Made by a program: the position numbers and the translations under genes. A DNA stretch of 64,000 nucleotides from Bacillota bacterium (lineage in GTDB: Bacteria > Bacillota_E > JAJZYS01 > JAJYTV01): the NCBI GenBank assembly GCA_021845645.1, contig JAJZVM010000017.1, forward strand, positions 1 to 64,000, given 5' to 3'. Under the pieces are notes generated by a model that searched no databases, was not told the DNA's origin, and saw only the letters and a list, made by a program, of their open reading frames with translations. Positions 7,361 through 15,833 of the stretch are shown one piece after another (positions within the stretch are counted from its first letter, which is position 1; each line of letters opens with the position of its first letter).

Positions 7361-8092
7361 ATGTCCACCAGCCTCGTCACCGGAGCCAGCGGAGCCATCG
7401 GCGCGGCGATCGCACGCCGCCTGGCGCTGCCCGGCGGCAAGATCGTCTTGCACTATCACATGCATCGAGAGCCAATCGATGCACTCGTCGCGCAAATGGC
7501 TGCGCTCGGTGCACAGGCGATCCCTTTGCAGGCCGACCTCACCGACCTCGCAGCCGCAGACGTCTTCGCGCAGCAGGTACTGGCCTTGGTCGGCACCCCG
7601 CACCAGGTCGTGCATGCGGCAGGTACCAGTCAGTTCGCCCTTCTGCAGGAGCTTCCCTTGTCCACATGGAGGAACTTGCAGGACATCCATCTCGGCGCCG
7701 CCTACTGCCTGCTGAGGACATTTCTCCCCGGCATGGTCCAGCGCCGGTTCGGCCGGGTCGTGCTGGTCGGCTCCATCTATGGGCAGCGTGGCGGCGCGAT
7801 GGAGGCAGGCTACGCCGCTGCCAAGGCCGGGTACGGGGCTCTGGCGCGCGCCACCCTGAACGAGGTCGGGCCTAGCGGCGTCACGGTGAACGTGGTGGCC
7901 CCAGGGGCGATCGCGACGCCGATGCTGTCGCGGCTCAGCGACCCGGAGAAGCAGGACCTGCGCGATGCGATCCCCGCCGGCAGGCTCGGCAGTCCCGAGG
8001 ACGTGGCGGCAGCCGTCGCGTTCCTGCTCTCGGACGGGGCGGCCTATATCAGCGGCTGCACCCTGCCGGTCGATGGCGGCTACTCGATATAG
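7361..8092 (+). CDS. SDR family oxidoreductase (FabG-like)
   Basis: A 243-residue short-chain dehydrogenase/reductase. The cofactor motif TGASGAIG is at residues 8-15, the HAAGT stretch stands for NNAG, and the catalytic Ser and YxxxK are in VLVGSIYGQ and GYAAAKAGYGALAR. The C-terminal PVDGGYSI is FabG-like. The early segment IVLHYHMHRE resembles Bacillus YmfI, a reductase linked to EF-P modification, so that role is possible but unproven. The ATG follows GGAGGTG. The 3' end overlaps the convergent nitroreductase gene by 13 bases. Confidence 0.88.
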   Translation: MSTSLVTGASGAIGAAIARRLALPGGKIVLHYHMHREPIDALVAQMAALGAQAIPLQADLTDLAAADVFAQQVLALVGTPHQVVHAAGTSQFALLQELPLSTWRNLQDIHLGAAYCLLRTFLPGMVQRRFGRVVLVGSIYGQRGGAMEAGYAAAKAGYGALARATLNEVGPSGVTVNVVAPGAIATPMLSRLSDPEKQDLRDAIPAGRLGSPEDVAAAVAFLLSDGAAYISGCTLPVDGGYSI

Positions 8093-8649
8093 CGCGTGAT
8101 CTCTCCGAGCGGCCGGTGGGACCAATTCGGCGGCACCTCGGCCGGGTAGCCGAGCACGAGGCAGCAGACGATCTCCTCGCCCTCGTCGGCCCCGAGGAAC
8201 TCCCGCACGGCCTTTCCTCGGGTCAGCTGTCCCGTGTTCCAGCGCGCGCCCACCCCCTGCTCCCATGCGACCAGCTGCAGGGCGTAGGCCACGATGATGC
8301 ACGACGCGTAATCCTCCTGCCGGCGCTTGTCGTCGTCCGCGACCGACTGCAGGACATAGACGACCGCCGCCGCCTCCTCCACCTCCGCCCTGAGCGCGGC
8401 GAGATCGCCGACCGGCTTGCCGTCCTTGGCTGAGCGCTGGCGCTGCAGCTCCACTCTGAGATCCCCAAGGCGCGCCAAGGCGGTCCCGCGGACCACGGCG
8501 AACCGCCAGGGCTGGGTGTGCTTGTGGTTCGGGACATGGCAGGCGGTCTCGAGGAGCTCCTCCAGCAGACCTTCAGGCAGGGTCCGGGCTTGGAAACGGT
8601 AGACCGTGCGGCGATGCCGCACGGTCTCGGATACAGGGTAAGACGCCAT
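8080..8649 (-). CDS. Nitroreductase family protein
   Basis: A 189-residue FMN-dependent nitroreductase-fold protein. The N-terminal RRTVYRFQAR corresponds to the RRSxRxF motif that contacts FMN phosphate, NHKHTQPWRFAVVRG matches the xxNxQPWxFxVV block, and LVLGYPAEVPP is the usual C-terminal GYP motif. These enzymes reduce nitro groups, quinones or flavins with NAD(P)H. The ATG at 8649 overlaps the TAA of yerC by one base (TAATG), indicating translational coupling. Its 3' end runs 13 bases into the convergent SDR gene. Confidence 0.9.
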   Translation of the reverse strand: MASYPVSETVRHRRTVYRFQARTLPEGLLEELLETACHVPNHKHTQPWRFAVVRGTALARLGDLRVELQRQRSAKDGKPVGDLAALRAEVEEAAAVVYVLQSVADDDKRRQEDYASCIIVAYALQLVAWEQGVGARWNTGQLTRGKAVREFLGADEGEEIVCCLVLGYPAEVPPNWSHRPLGEITRYIE

Positions 8650-8993
8650 TATTCCAGCATGCCTCCCGCGACCCAAGTGCGCCTGCGGTAGCGGCCGGCC
8701 TCTCCCCGGCCGACGCGCAGCAAGGCCTTCTCGAGGGTGCCTTCACCCCGCTCGATGCTGCGCCTGACGCGGCTGATGGTGGCCGTCGACGCGCCTGTGA
8801 TCTGGGCGATCATCTCGTAGGTGCTGCCTTCCAGCAGTTGCGCCGCCACTTCCACGCGCTGCGCGGCATCGCGGAGCTCACCCGGCGTCCAAACCTCCCG
8901 CACCAGGTTCTCCAGTTCCCGCGGGTCCCGGCACGACGTCAGGACCCTGGTCAACAGGGCCAGGTCGTAAGCGCGAAATTCTCCGTCCGCCAT
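8649..8993 (-). CDS. yerC: YerC/YecD family TrpR-like regulator
   Basis: A 114-residue protein of the YerC/YecD group within the TrpR-like superfamily, small DNA-binding proteins of Bacillota. The helix-turn-helix is in STYEMIAQITGASTATISRVRRSIERG near residues 57-82, preceded by WTPGELRDAAQRVEVAAQLLEG, the typical domain entry. The ATG at 8993 is preferred over a GTG at 9002 because the GGAGAGGGG site is correctly spaced only for the ATG. It is coupled to the nitroreductase gene and lies 18 bp after the cyclase stop, suggesting a three-gene unit. Confidence 0.88.
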   Translation of the reverse strand: MADGEFRAYDLALLTRVLTSCRDPRELENLVREVWTPGELRDAAQRVEVAAQLLEGSTYEMIAQITGASTATISRVRRSIERGEGTLEKALLRVGRGEAGRYRRRTWVAGGMLE

Positions 8994-9011
8994 CTGATCC
9001 ACCCCTCTCCG

Positions 9012-10541
9012 TCAGTTCGCCGCGAGTGTGTAGACAGTGCTGCGGTTGCGCCCGGCGCCCTTGCTGACATAGAGCGCCTGGTCGGCCGCGCGGAGCAGCT
9101 GGTCGAGGTCATCGGCATGGTCAGGAAAGGTGGAGATACCGATGCTGACCGCCAAGGGGATGTCGATGCCGATCTGCATCGCCTGCACGGCGAGACGGAT
9201 GCGTTCCGCCACCTGCCTGGCGGCCTCGCTCGACGCCTCCACCAGCAGCGCTATGAACTCGTCTCCCGCATAGCGTACCACGACGTCGCCGCTACGCACC
9301 TCCCGGCGGATGACAGCCGCGAGCTCACGCAGGAACTCGTCGCCCAGGGCGTGCCCGAACTGGTCGTTCACCGACTTGAGACAGTCCGTATCGATCATCA
9401 GCACCGACAGCGGCTGTCCCGACGCCCGTGCCGCCTCCAGAAGCCGCGGCGCCTCCTCGCTGAGGTAGCGCTGGTTGTGCAGGCCCGTGAGACCGTCCGT
9501 GATGCTGAGAAGGCGCATCTTGCGGTAGAGGTGCCTCGTCTCGGCATACAGCCGGGCGTTCTGGATGGCGAAGGCGGCGTGGCGCCCGAACACCTCGGCC
9601 ATGCTGAGGTCGGGATCGGTGAAGAAGTTCGTGCCGCGATGGGTGACGCGCAGGACGCCGACCACCTGCTCCTCCAGTCTCAGGGGGATGAAGATGGCCG
9701 ACGTGGACACATCGGGCGTCCCCGGGATGATCACCGAACGCGGATCGTGCTCGAGGTCGCCAGTCATCACCTGTTCGCCCGAACGCGCGACGTAGCCCGT
9801 GACCCCTTGACCGATGGGCACCGGCCAGGACCGCAGTACCATGGCCTCGTCGTCCGGCACGCCGGGCGAAATGTCGGATGCCTCGGGAATCAACTGCTGG
9901 CCATCCTCCGAAAGGAGGTAGCAGATGACGTAGTCGGCGCGGGTCAGGCGCCGCAGCACGGCGACCACGCCGCCGAGCATGGAGCCGAGTTCGTCGCCCT
10001 GCTCGAAGCTGCTGGCCCGGAAGATCTCCTCGAGGAGTTCACGCACCTTGCGCTGGCCGCGCGCCTCCTGCGAGAGGAACGCGGACAGGTAGCCGATCAC
10101 CCCGACGAGGACGATCAGCACGACGTCCTGCGCGATGAAGCGGCTGGAGAGCGGCCCGAAGAGGGCCGGCGTAAGGCTGAGGACAGCCGCGACCAGCCCG
10201 ACCATCATGACCCGCCGGAAGGGCGAGAACATGGCGGCCCCGGCCACGACCAGGAAGTAGAGGGGCCAGAGCGGCGAGACCTGGCCGCCTGTAGCCAGAA
10301 CGGCGACGGTCGCCAGGAGAAGCGCCAGGTACGAAGGGTCGGTCCTCTTCGTCAGTTTGGGCCGAACGTAGGCAAAGACCGCCACGGCCACGCCGACGGC
10401 GCACGCGGCAATCAGCCATGCCCAATCGGGATGGGGTACGGCACCTGGCCAGAGGACGGCGACGGCCGTCAGGAGGATGCTGACGACGAACAGGCCGGAA
10501 ACAGCCTTGCCGTACTGCGCGTCCTCCGCTCGCCTGTTCAC
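9012..10541 (-). CDS. Membrane GAF-GGDEF diguanylate cyclase
   Basis: A 509-residue signalling protein that would make cyclic di-GMP from two GTP. About five hydrophobic segments occupy residues 12-155, a GAF-like domain about 180-335 (including GVTGYVARSGEQVMTGDL), and a GGDEF domain the rest. The active-site loop is AGDEF at about 425-429, an accepted active variant, and the inhibitory I-site RxxD is present five residues before it (RSGD). The domain entry is DGLTGLHNQRY. The GTG at 10541 follows GGAGG at eight bases; the ATG at 10565 lies before that site. Confidence 0.9.
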   Translation of the reverse strand: MNRRAEDAQYGKAVSGLFVVSILLTAVAVLWPGAVPHPDWAWLIAACAVGVAVAVFAYVRPKLTKRTDPSYLALLLATVAVLATGGQVSPLWPLYFLVVAGAAMFSPFRRVMMVGLVAAVLSLTPALFGPLSSRFIAQDVVLIVLVGVIGYLSAFLSQEARGQRKVRELLEEIFRASSFEQGDELGSMLGGVVAVLRRLTRADYVICYLLSEDGQQLIPEASDISPGVPDDEAMVLRSWPVPIGQGVTGYVARSGEQVMTGDLEHDPRSVIIPGTPDVSTSAIFIPLRLEEQVVGVLRVTHRGTNFFTDPDLSMAEVFGRHAAFAIQNARLYAETRHLYRKMRLLSITDGLTGLHNQRYLSEEAPRLLEAARASGQPLSVLMIDTDCLKSVNDQFGHALGDEFLRELAAVIRREVRSGDVVVRYAGDEFIALLVEASSEAARQVAERIRLAVQAMQIGIDIPLAVSIGISTFPDHADDLDQLLRAADQALYVSKGAGRNRSTVYTLAAN

Positions 10542-10683
10542 GCACGTCCCCTCCAGGCGGGCCATTCGACGCGCGTGCAGTGCTCTCCTTTGTCCACATT
10601 GCTACGATGTCATGTCACCGCGGGCGGGCCCGCGACCACGGCCGCGACATCCTGCACGCAGGCGGGCCCCTGTGCCCGAGTGC

Positions 10684-11259
10684 CTAGGCTGTCCCGCCGC
10701 TGCCGCCGCCGCCGCCGGAGCTTGAACCGCCAGAGCTTGCGCCGCCGGACGAGGACGAGCCGCCGCCCGATGAGGACGAGCCGCCGCCAGACGAGGATCC
10801 GCCGGAAAGAAGCTTCATCAGCGCCTGCCGCACCGCGGCCGAGATGGTCTGGGACATCCGCGGCGATTGCACGATCTTTTCCATCGAAGCTTCGAGCACC
10901 TGCTGGCCGGTCGGCGTCGACAGGGCCGACTGCAGGGCCGAACTCGCGCCGCCCGACGAGGACGAGCCGCCTCCAGACGAGGACGAGTCGCCGCTCGAGC
11001 CGCCGCCGGTGGAGCTCGATCCACCGGCGGAGCTGGCGCCGCTGCTCATGCCTGCTCCGCCAGACGACGATCCGCCGCCCGACGAGGACGACCCGCCGCT
11101 CTGCGTCCCCTGACTCGAGCCTGCTCCGGTCGTGCTTTTCTCACCCGAAACGATGCCGGTCGCGGACCCGCCCATCGGCGACGGCTCGCTGCTGCCGACG
11201 TGCAGCGTGCAGCCGCCGAGCAGCACGGCAAAGGCCACGAGAGGAATCAGCCTGCGCAC
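10684..11259 (-). CDS. Ser/Gly-rich lipoprotein with a GerD-like core
   Basis: A 191-residue predicted lipoprotein. A hydrophobic signal ends in the lipobox LLGGC with Cys17 as the lipidated residue. Most of the mature part is low-complexity Ser/Gly (runs such as SSSSGGGSSSSGG) flanking a roughly 45-residue helical core, STPTGQQVLEASMEKIVQSP followed by a basic helix. That core recalls the tpeGqqai...sP region of the spore germination lipoprotein GerD, but the match is short and the assignment is a guess. The GTG at 11259 is used because the lipobox then falls at the normal distance. It lies downstream of purD on the same strand across a 254-bp gap. Confidence 0.72.
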   Translation of the reverse strand: MRRLIPLVAFAVLLGGCTLHVGSSEPSPMGGSATGIVSGEKSTTGAGSSQGTQSGGSSSSGGGSSSGGAGMSSGASSAGGSSSTGGGSSGDSSSSGGGSSSSGGASSALQSALSTPTGQQVLEASMEKIVQSPRMSQTISAAVRQALMKLLSGGSSSGGGSSSSGGGSSSSGGASSGGSSSGGGGGSGGTA

Positions 11260-11513
11260 GATGCCACCACCTGCCCTGCTAGCGTTCAGGGCTAGAGTGC
11301 CCACTGGAGCGTGCCGGCATCGGCTCCGGCGCACCGAAGCCTGTCGCATGCGCCGGCGCTTTGCAGCGGGCAATGCGCTCGCGCCGCGAATCGGCGCGGC
11401 CAGGATGACGCAGCGGGGTCGAGCTGGCCCCGGCTTGCGGCCACGCTCGGACGCTTGTCAGGACGGCCCTCGGCCGCACCGCGGCCTGCGGCGGATCGGA
11501 CGCCGCCGGCGGT

Positions 11514-12734
11514 TCAGCCGATGTCGTCGCGCCACTGTGCACCGGCGAAGCTGATCTTCCGGACCGCGTCATATGCCGCGGAACGCGCCTGCTGGGGCGT
11601 ATCGCCCTGTCCGACGACACAGAGCACGCGGCCGCCCGCGACCTGCCAGTCGCCCGCCTGCTTGCGCGTGCCGGCGTGAAAGACGAGTGCACCCGCTGCC
11701 TTCGCGTCCTCGATGCCGCGGATGACCGCTCCCGCCTCCGGCTCGTCCGGATAGCCTGCCGCCGCGAGCACGACTCCGAGCGCATGGCGCGCCAGCTGCG
11801 GCGATTCGGCCGGCAGCCGCCCGTTCGCGGCGCCCATCAGCCACGGCAGGATCGATCCGGAGAGCGCCGGCAGCAGGGCCTGCGTCTCAGGGTCACCGAA
11901 GCGCACGTTGTACTCGAGCACCATCGGGCCGCGCTCGGTGAGGATGAGCCCCGCGTAGAGCGCACCGGTGTACGGCGTGCCCCGCTCGGCGAGCAGCTGC
12001 AGAAGCGGCGCGATCGTCCGCTCGGCACACTCCTCGGCCTTCACGGGCGTGTCGAGGACCGGAGCGAAGGCGCCCATGCCGCCGGTGTTCGGACCGAGGT
12101 CCCCCGCGAGGAGCCGCTTGTGATCCCGGGCAAAGGGCAGGAGGCGGTAGTCGCGGCCATGGCAGAGCGCGATCAGCGAAACCTCCGGACCGCGCAGCCG
12201 CTCCTCCAGGAGCACGCTCGGATACTGGCCGAGAAGCCGCCTCGCGGCACGGCGCGCACCCGCGGCGTCCTCCGCGACGATCACGCCCTTGCCTGCCGCC
12301 AGGCCGTCGGCCTTGACGACGGTCCGTTCAGGGTGCACGGCGAGCGTCTGCTCGACCGCGCCGAAGTCCTGGCAGAGCGACGCCGCGGCTGTCGGAATGC
12401 CGGCGGCGCGCATCAGCGTCTTGGCGTATGCCTTGCTCGCCTCGATTTGCGCCCCCTGGCGGTCCGGGCCGAAGACTGGCACTCCCTGCGCCCTGAGGTC
12501 TTCCGCGATGCCGCGCACCAAGGGCTCCTCGGCGCCCGGTACGACCAGATCGATCTTGAGGCGCCGCACTTGGTCGAGGACCTGCAGGGCATCCGCAGCG
12601 TCTCCCGCGATCGGCCGCGCGACGGTGGCGATGCCGTCGCTGCCCGGCATGGCGAAGACGTCCGCGCCTGCGGCGGCAAGAGACCAGCTGAGCGCGTGTT
12701 CTCGGCCGCCCTTGCCGAGCACCAGGGCTCGCAT
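11514..12734 (-). CDS. purD: Phosphoribosylamine--glycine ligase
   Basis: A 406-residue ATP-grasp ligase joining phosphoribosylamine and glycine to give GAR, step 2 of purine synthesis. The N-terminus LVLGKGGREHALSW, the ATP-grasp segments KADGLAAGKGVIV and EERLRGPEVSL, and the Mg-site region GDLGPNTGGMGAF and EYNVRFGDPETQ are intact. It is the last gene of the operon; its ATG overlaps the purH stop by one base (TGATG). A 254-bp stretch without a gene follows it. Confidence 0.97.
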   Translation of the reverse strand: MRALVLGKGGREHALSWSLAAAGADVFAMPGSDGIATVARPIAGDAADALQVLDQVRRLKIDLVVPGAEEPLVRGIAEDLRAQGVPVFGPDRQGAQIEASKAYAKTLMRAAGIPTAAASLCQDFGAVEQTLAVHPERTVVKADGLAAGKGVIVAEDAAGARRAARRLLGQYPSVLLEERLRGPEVSLIALCHGRDYRLLPFARDHKRLLAGDLGPNTGGMGAFAPVLDTPVKAEECAERTIAPLLQLLAERGTPYTGALYAGLILTERGPMVLEYNVRFGDPETQALLPALSGSILPWLMGAANGRLPAESPQLARHALGVVLAAAGYPDEPEAGAVIRGIEDAKAAGALVFHAGTRKQAGDWQVAGGRVLCVVGQGDTPQQARSAAYDAVRKISFAGAQWRDDIG

Positions 12735-14221
12735 CAGTGGCGGAAGTGGCGCTCGCCAGCGAAGTAGAGGGCAATGCCGCTACCCTGCGCCACGTCCTTG
12801 GATTCCTCGTCCCGCACGGAGCCGCCTGGCTCGACGACCGCGACGACGCCGTGCTCTGCCGCGAGCTGCAGCACGTCGCCGAACGGGAAGAAGCCGTCCG
12901 ACGCGAGCACAGCACCCGCCGCGGCGTCCCCGGCCTGGGCGAAGGCGGCCTGGGCGGCGCGCACGCGGCTGACCTGGCCGGCCCCGATGCCGAGCGTCAC
13001 GCCGTGCTTGGCCAGAACGATCGCGTTCGAGCGCGCATGCTTCGCCACCGCGAACGCGAACTCGAGCTCCGCGGTCTCCCGGGCGGCCGGCCCTGCGACA
13101 TGTTGCCAGCGCTCCGGGCGCGCGATGGTGTCATCCTGCGACTGCAGGACGAGACCGCCCCCGATCGCCCGCACCTCGAAGCCGCGCCTTCCTGCCGCCG
13201 CCAGCTCCAGGACCCTGAGGTTCGGCTTCTGGCGCAGGATCTCCCTGGCCTCCGACGTCACGGCCTCCGCCACCACCACCTCGAAGAAGCGTGAGACGAC
13301 GAACTGCGCAACCTCCGCGTCGATCGTGCCGCGCAGAGCGATGACGCCGCCGAAGGCCGCCTCGTCGTCTGCGGCGATGGCCGCCTTGAGCGAGTCCAGC
13401 AGGTGCGGCAGGCAGGCGGCACCGGACGGTGTCTGGTGTTTGATCACGCACGCCGCTTCGGGTTGCAGGTCGAGGGCGAGCCGCCAGGCTGCGTCGGCGT
13501 CGAGGAGGTTGTTGTAGGAAAGCTGCTTGCCCTGGAGGGGATCGCCCGACGCGATGCCGCGGCTCCCGTCGCGGTAGACGGCCGCCACCTGGTGCGGATT
13601 CTCGCCGTAGCGGAGGGCGTGCGAGAAGGAGGCCGCCGCCAGCGGAAAGCCGGGCCAGTCCTCGCCCGCAAGGTATTCGGCGATCGCCATGTCGTAGCGC
13701 GCCGTCTCCCGGAAGGCCAGCGCGGCGAGGCGGCGGCGCAGATCAGGATCGGCGGCGTCGAGACCCTTGAGGACGTCCTGGTAGTAGGCGGGACCCGGCA
13801 CGACCCAGACGCGGTCATGGTTCTTCGCGGCTGCGCGCAGCAGAGCGACGCCGCCGATGTCGATCTCCTCGATCACGGTGGGGCGGTCGGCACCCGACGC
13901 CACCGTCTCGACGAAGGGGTAGAGCGAGACGGCGACGAGATCGATGCGACGGGCGCCGATTGCCAGGAGATCCTTGTCGTCCTGCGCCGTCTGGCGGCTC
14001 AGGATGCCGCCATGAACGGCTGGATGCAGCGTCTTGACGCGCCCGCCGAGGATCTCCGGCGATCCGGTGTACTCGGCGACCTCCTGGGCGGGCAGGTCGG
14101 CGCCGCGCAGCGCTGCCGCGGTGCCGCCGCTCGCCAGGAGATCGAACCCGCGCGCGACGAGGGCCTGCGCGAACTCGACGAGCCCTGTCTTGTCCCGAAC
14201 GCTCAACAGTGCAGTCGGCAT
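12734..14221 (-). CDS. purH: Bifunctional AICAR transformylase/IMP cyclohydrolase
   Basis: A 495-residue bifunctional enzyme for the last two steps to IMP. The N-terminal MGS-like cyclohydrolase domain begins ALLSVRDKTGLVEFAQAL and contains LASGGTAAALR; the C-terminal AICAR transformylase carries the VIKHQTPSGAA segment with Lys-His, and SDGFFPFGD. The ATG at 14221 is well spaced from TTGGAGGG; an ATG at 14227 overlaps the purN stop as ATGA but abuts that site, so either could be used. Confidence 0.96.
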   Translation of the reverse strand: MPTALLSVRDKTGLVEFAQALVARGFDLLASGGTAAALRGADLPAQEVAEYTGSPEILGGRVKTLHPAVHGGILSRQTAQDDKDLLAIGARRIDLVAVSLYPFVETVASGADRPTVIEEIDIGGVALLRAAAKNHDRVWVVPGPAYYQDVLKGLDAADPDLRRRLAALAFRETARYDMAIAEYLAGEDWPGFPLAAASFSHALRYGENPHQVAAVYRDGSRGIASGDPLQGKQLSYNNLLDADAAWRLALDLQPEAACVIKHQTPSGAACLPHLLDSLKAAIAADDEAAFGGVIALRGTIDAEVAQFVVSRFFEVVVAEAVTSEAREILRQKPNLRVLELAAAGRRGFEVRAIGGGLVLQSQDDTIARPERWQHVAGPAARETAELEFAFAVAKHARSNAIVLAKHGVTLGIGAGQVSRVRAAQAAFAQAGDAAAGAVLASDGFFPFGDVLQLAAEHGVVAVVEPGGSVRDEESKDVAQGSGIALYFAGERHFRH

Positions 14222-14223
14222 CC

Positions 14224-14826
14224 TCATCCCTCCAAGATGTGCACGATGCGGCCCCGGACCTCGAGTCTGCCCAGGCTGAGGAGGCGAACCGCCTGGGGCA
14301 GCAGGCGATGCTCGACGGCGTGCACCCGCCCTTCGAGCTCCGCGCGCGGCTCCCCCTGGCGCACCGCGAGCGCCTCCTGCAGGATGATCGGCCCCGCGTC
14401 GAGACCTCTGTCCACGAAATGGACGGTGACCCCCGTGACCCTCACGCCATGGCTGAGTGCCTGGCCGATGGCGTCAAGCCCCGGGAAGGCGGGCAGGAGT
14501 GATGGGTGGACATTGACGATGCGCTCCTGAAAGCGTTCCACGAAGTCTGGCGAGAGGACCCGCATGAAGCCCGCCAGCACGATGAGATCCGCCTGCGACG
14601 CGTCGAGGGCATGGAGCAGGCGCCGCTCCCACTCCGCCATGCCGATCTGGCGCGCGTCCGCGAAGAAGGTTGCGAGGCCCTGCTCCCCGGCCCAGCGCAG
14701 TGCCGGTGCCTCGCGGTCCGCCGCGACGAGCGCGAGGGTTCCCGGTACCTCACCGGCTGCCATGGCGCGCTCGAGCGCCATGAGGTTCGTGCCGCGACCG
14801 GATGCGAGCACCGCGACGGCCGTCAA
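14224..14826 (-). CDS. purN: Phosphoribosylglycinamide formyltransferase (folate-dependent)
   Basis: A 200-residue GAR transformylase using 10-formyltetrahydrofolate. It shows ASGRGTNLMAL at the phosphate-binding N-terminus, LAGFMRVLSPDFV, the catalytic NVHPSLLPAFPG (Asn-His) and the conserved Asp in HFVDRGLDAGPII. The start is TTG at 14826, overlapping the purM TGA stop (TTGA). Confidence 0.96.
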   Translation of the reverse strand: MTAVAVLASGRGTNLMALERAMAAGEVPGTLALVAADREAPALRWAGEQGLATFFADARQIGMAEWERRLLHALDASQADLIVLAGFMRVLSPDFVERFQERIVNVHPSLLPAFPGLDAIGQALSHGVRVTGVTVHFVDRGLDAGPIILQEALAVRQGEPRAELEGRVHAVEHRLLPQAVRLLSLGRLEVRGRIVHILEG

Positions 14827-15833
14827 AGCGTGACGCCCTCCCCCACCGCCACCTCTCCGACCACCCGCGGACGGCCGCCATGGGCGGTGATCTCCTCAAG
14901 GATGCGCGGTGCCTCGCCGGGCTCGACAGCCAGGACGAGCCCGAGGCCCATGTTGAACACCTCATACGCCTCCTCTTGCGCGACGCCGCCGGCCGCGAGC
15001 AGCAGGTTGAACTCCGCCGGCACCTGCCAGCTCTTGCGGTCCAGACGGGCCATGAGGCCCGGCCCGAGCATCCGCGGCACGTTGCCTGGGATGCCGCCGC
15101 CCGTGATGTGGCTCAGGCCGTGGACGCCGCCCTGCCGCAAGCTCCCGAGCACCTCCGGCCCGTAGAGGCGGGTGGGCCGGAGCAGCACCTCGCCGAGAGG
15201 CCTGCCGAGGTCGTAGCTCTGCGCGAGGTCGAGATGCGCCTCGCGCAGGATCCGGCGCACGAGGCTGAAGCCGTTGCTGTGCACCCCGTCCGACGGCAGG
15301 CCGATCAACAGGTCTCCGGCCCTGGCCGCGGCATCGGTCAGGACAGCCTTGCGCTCGACGGCTCCGACGCCGAAGCCGACCAGGTCAAGGCCGCCCTGCG
15401 GGAAGAGATCGGGGAGTTCGGCCGTCTCCCCGCCCAGCAGGGCGCAGCCGATGCGGTTGCACGCCCTGCCCACGCCCGCCACCACAGCGGCCACCTCCTC
15501 GGGGACGAGGCGCCCGACGCCGATGTAGTCGAGGAAGAAGAGCATCTCCGCCCCCTGGCAGAGCACGTCGTTGGCGACCATGGCCAGGACGTCCTGCCCG
15601 ACCCCCGTGAGGTCTCCGAGCTCCTGCGCAAGCATCAGTTTGGTACCGACGCCGTCGGCGCCCGCGACCAGCACCGGGTCCTCGTAGCCCTGCAGGCGGA
15701 ACAGGCCGCCGAAGCCGCCGATCCCCGCCATCACCTCGGGCCGCGACGCCTGCTTGCCGATCGCCTTGAGATGCCCGAGCAGCGCCTCCTTGGCGCGGAG
15801 ATCGACACCCGAGCGCCGATACGCCTCACTCAT
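14823..15833 (-). CDS. purM: Phosphoribosylformylglycinamidine cyclo-ligase (AIR synthetase)
   Basis: A 336-residue AIR synthetase converting FGAM to AIR with ATP. Family blocks are present in order: YRRSGVDLRAKE, GIGGFGGLF, LVAGADGVGTKLMLA, MVANDVLCQGAEMLFFLDY, GGETAELPD, and SDGVHSNGFSLVRR, with HITGGGIPGNVPR near the end. The ATG overlaps the last eight bases of purF, indicating coupled translation. Confidence 0.97.
   Translation of the reverse strand: MSEAYRRSGVDLRAKEALLGHLKAIGKQASRPEVMAGIGGFGGLFRLQGYEDPVLVAGADGVGTKLMLAQELGDLTGVGQDVLAMVANDVLCQGAEMLFFLDYIGVGRLVPEEVAAVVAGVGRACNRIGCALLGGETAELPDLFPQGGLDLVGFGVGAVERKAVLTDAAARAGDLLIGLPSDGVHSNGFSLVRRILREAHLDLAQSYDLGRPLGEVLLRPTRLYGPEVLGSLRQGGVHGLSHITGGGIPGNVPRMLGPGLMARLDRKSWQVPAEFNLLLAAGGVAQEEAYEVFNMGLGLVLAVEPGEAPRILEEITAHGGRPRVVGEVAVGEGVTL

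Noticed and set aside
10684..11373. PE-PGRS-like or collagen-like surface protein
   Set aside because: The repeats are Ser/Gly runs without a Gly-X-Y or PE pattern, and a clear lipobox is present.
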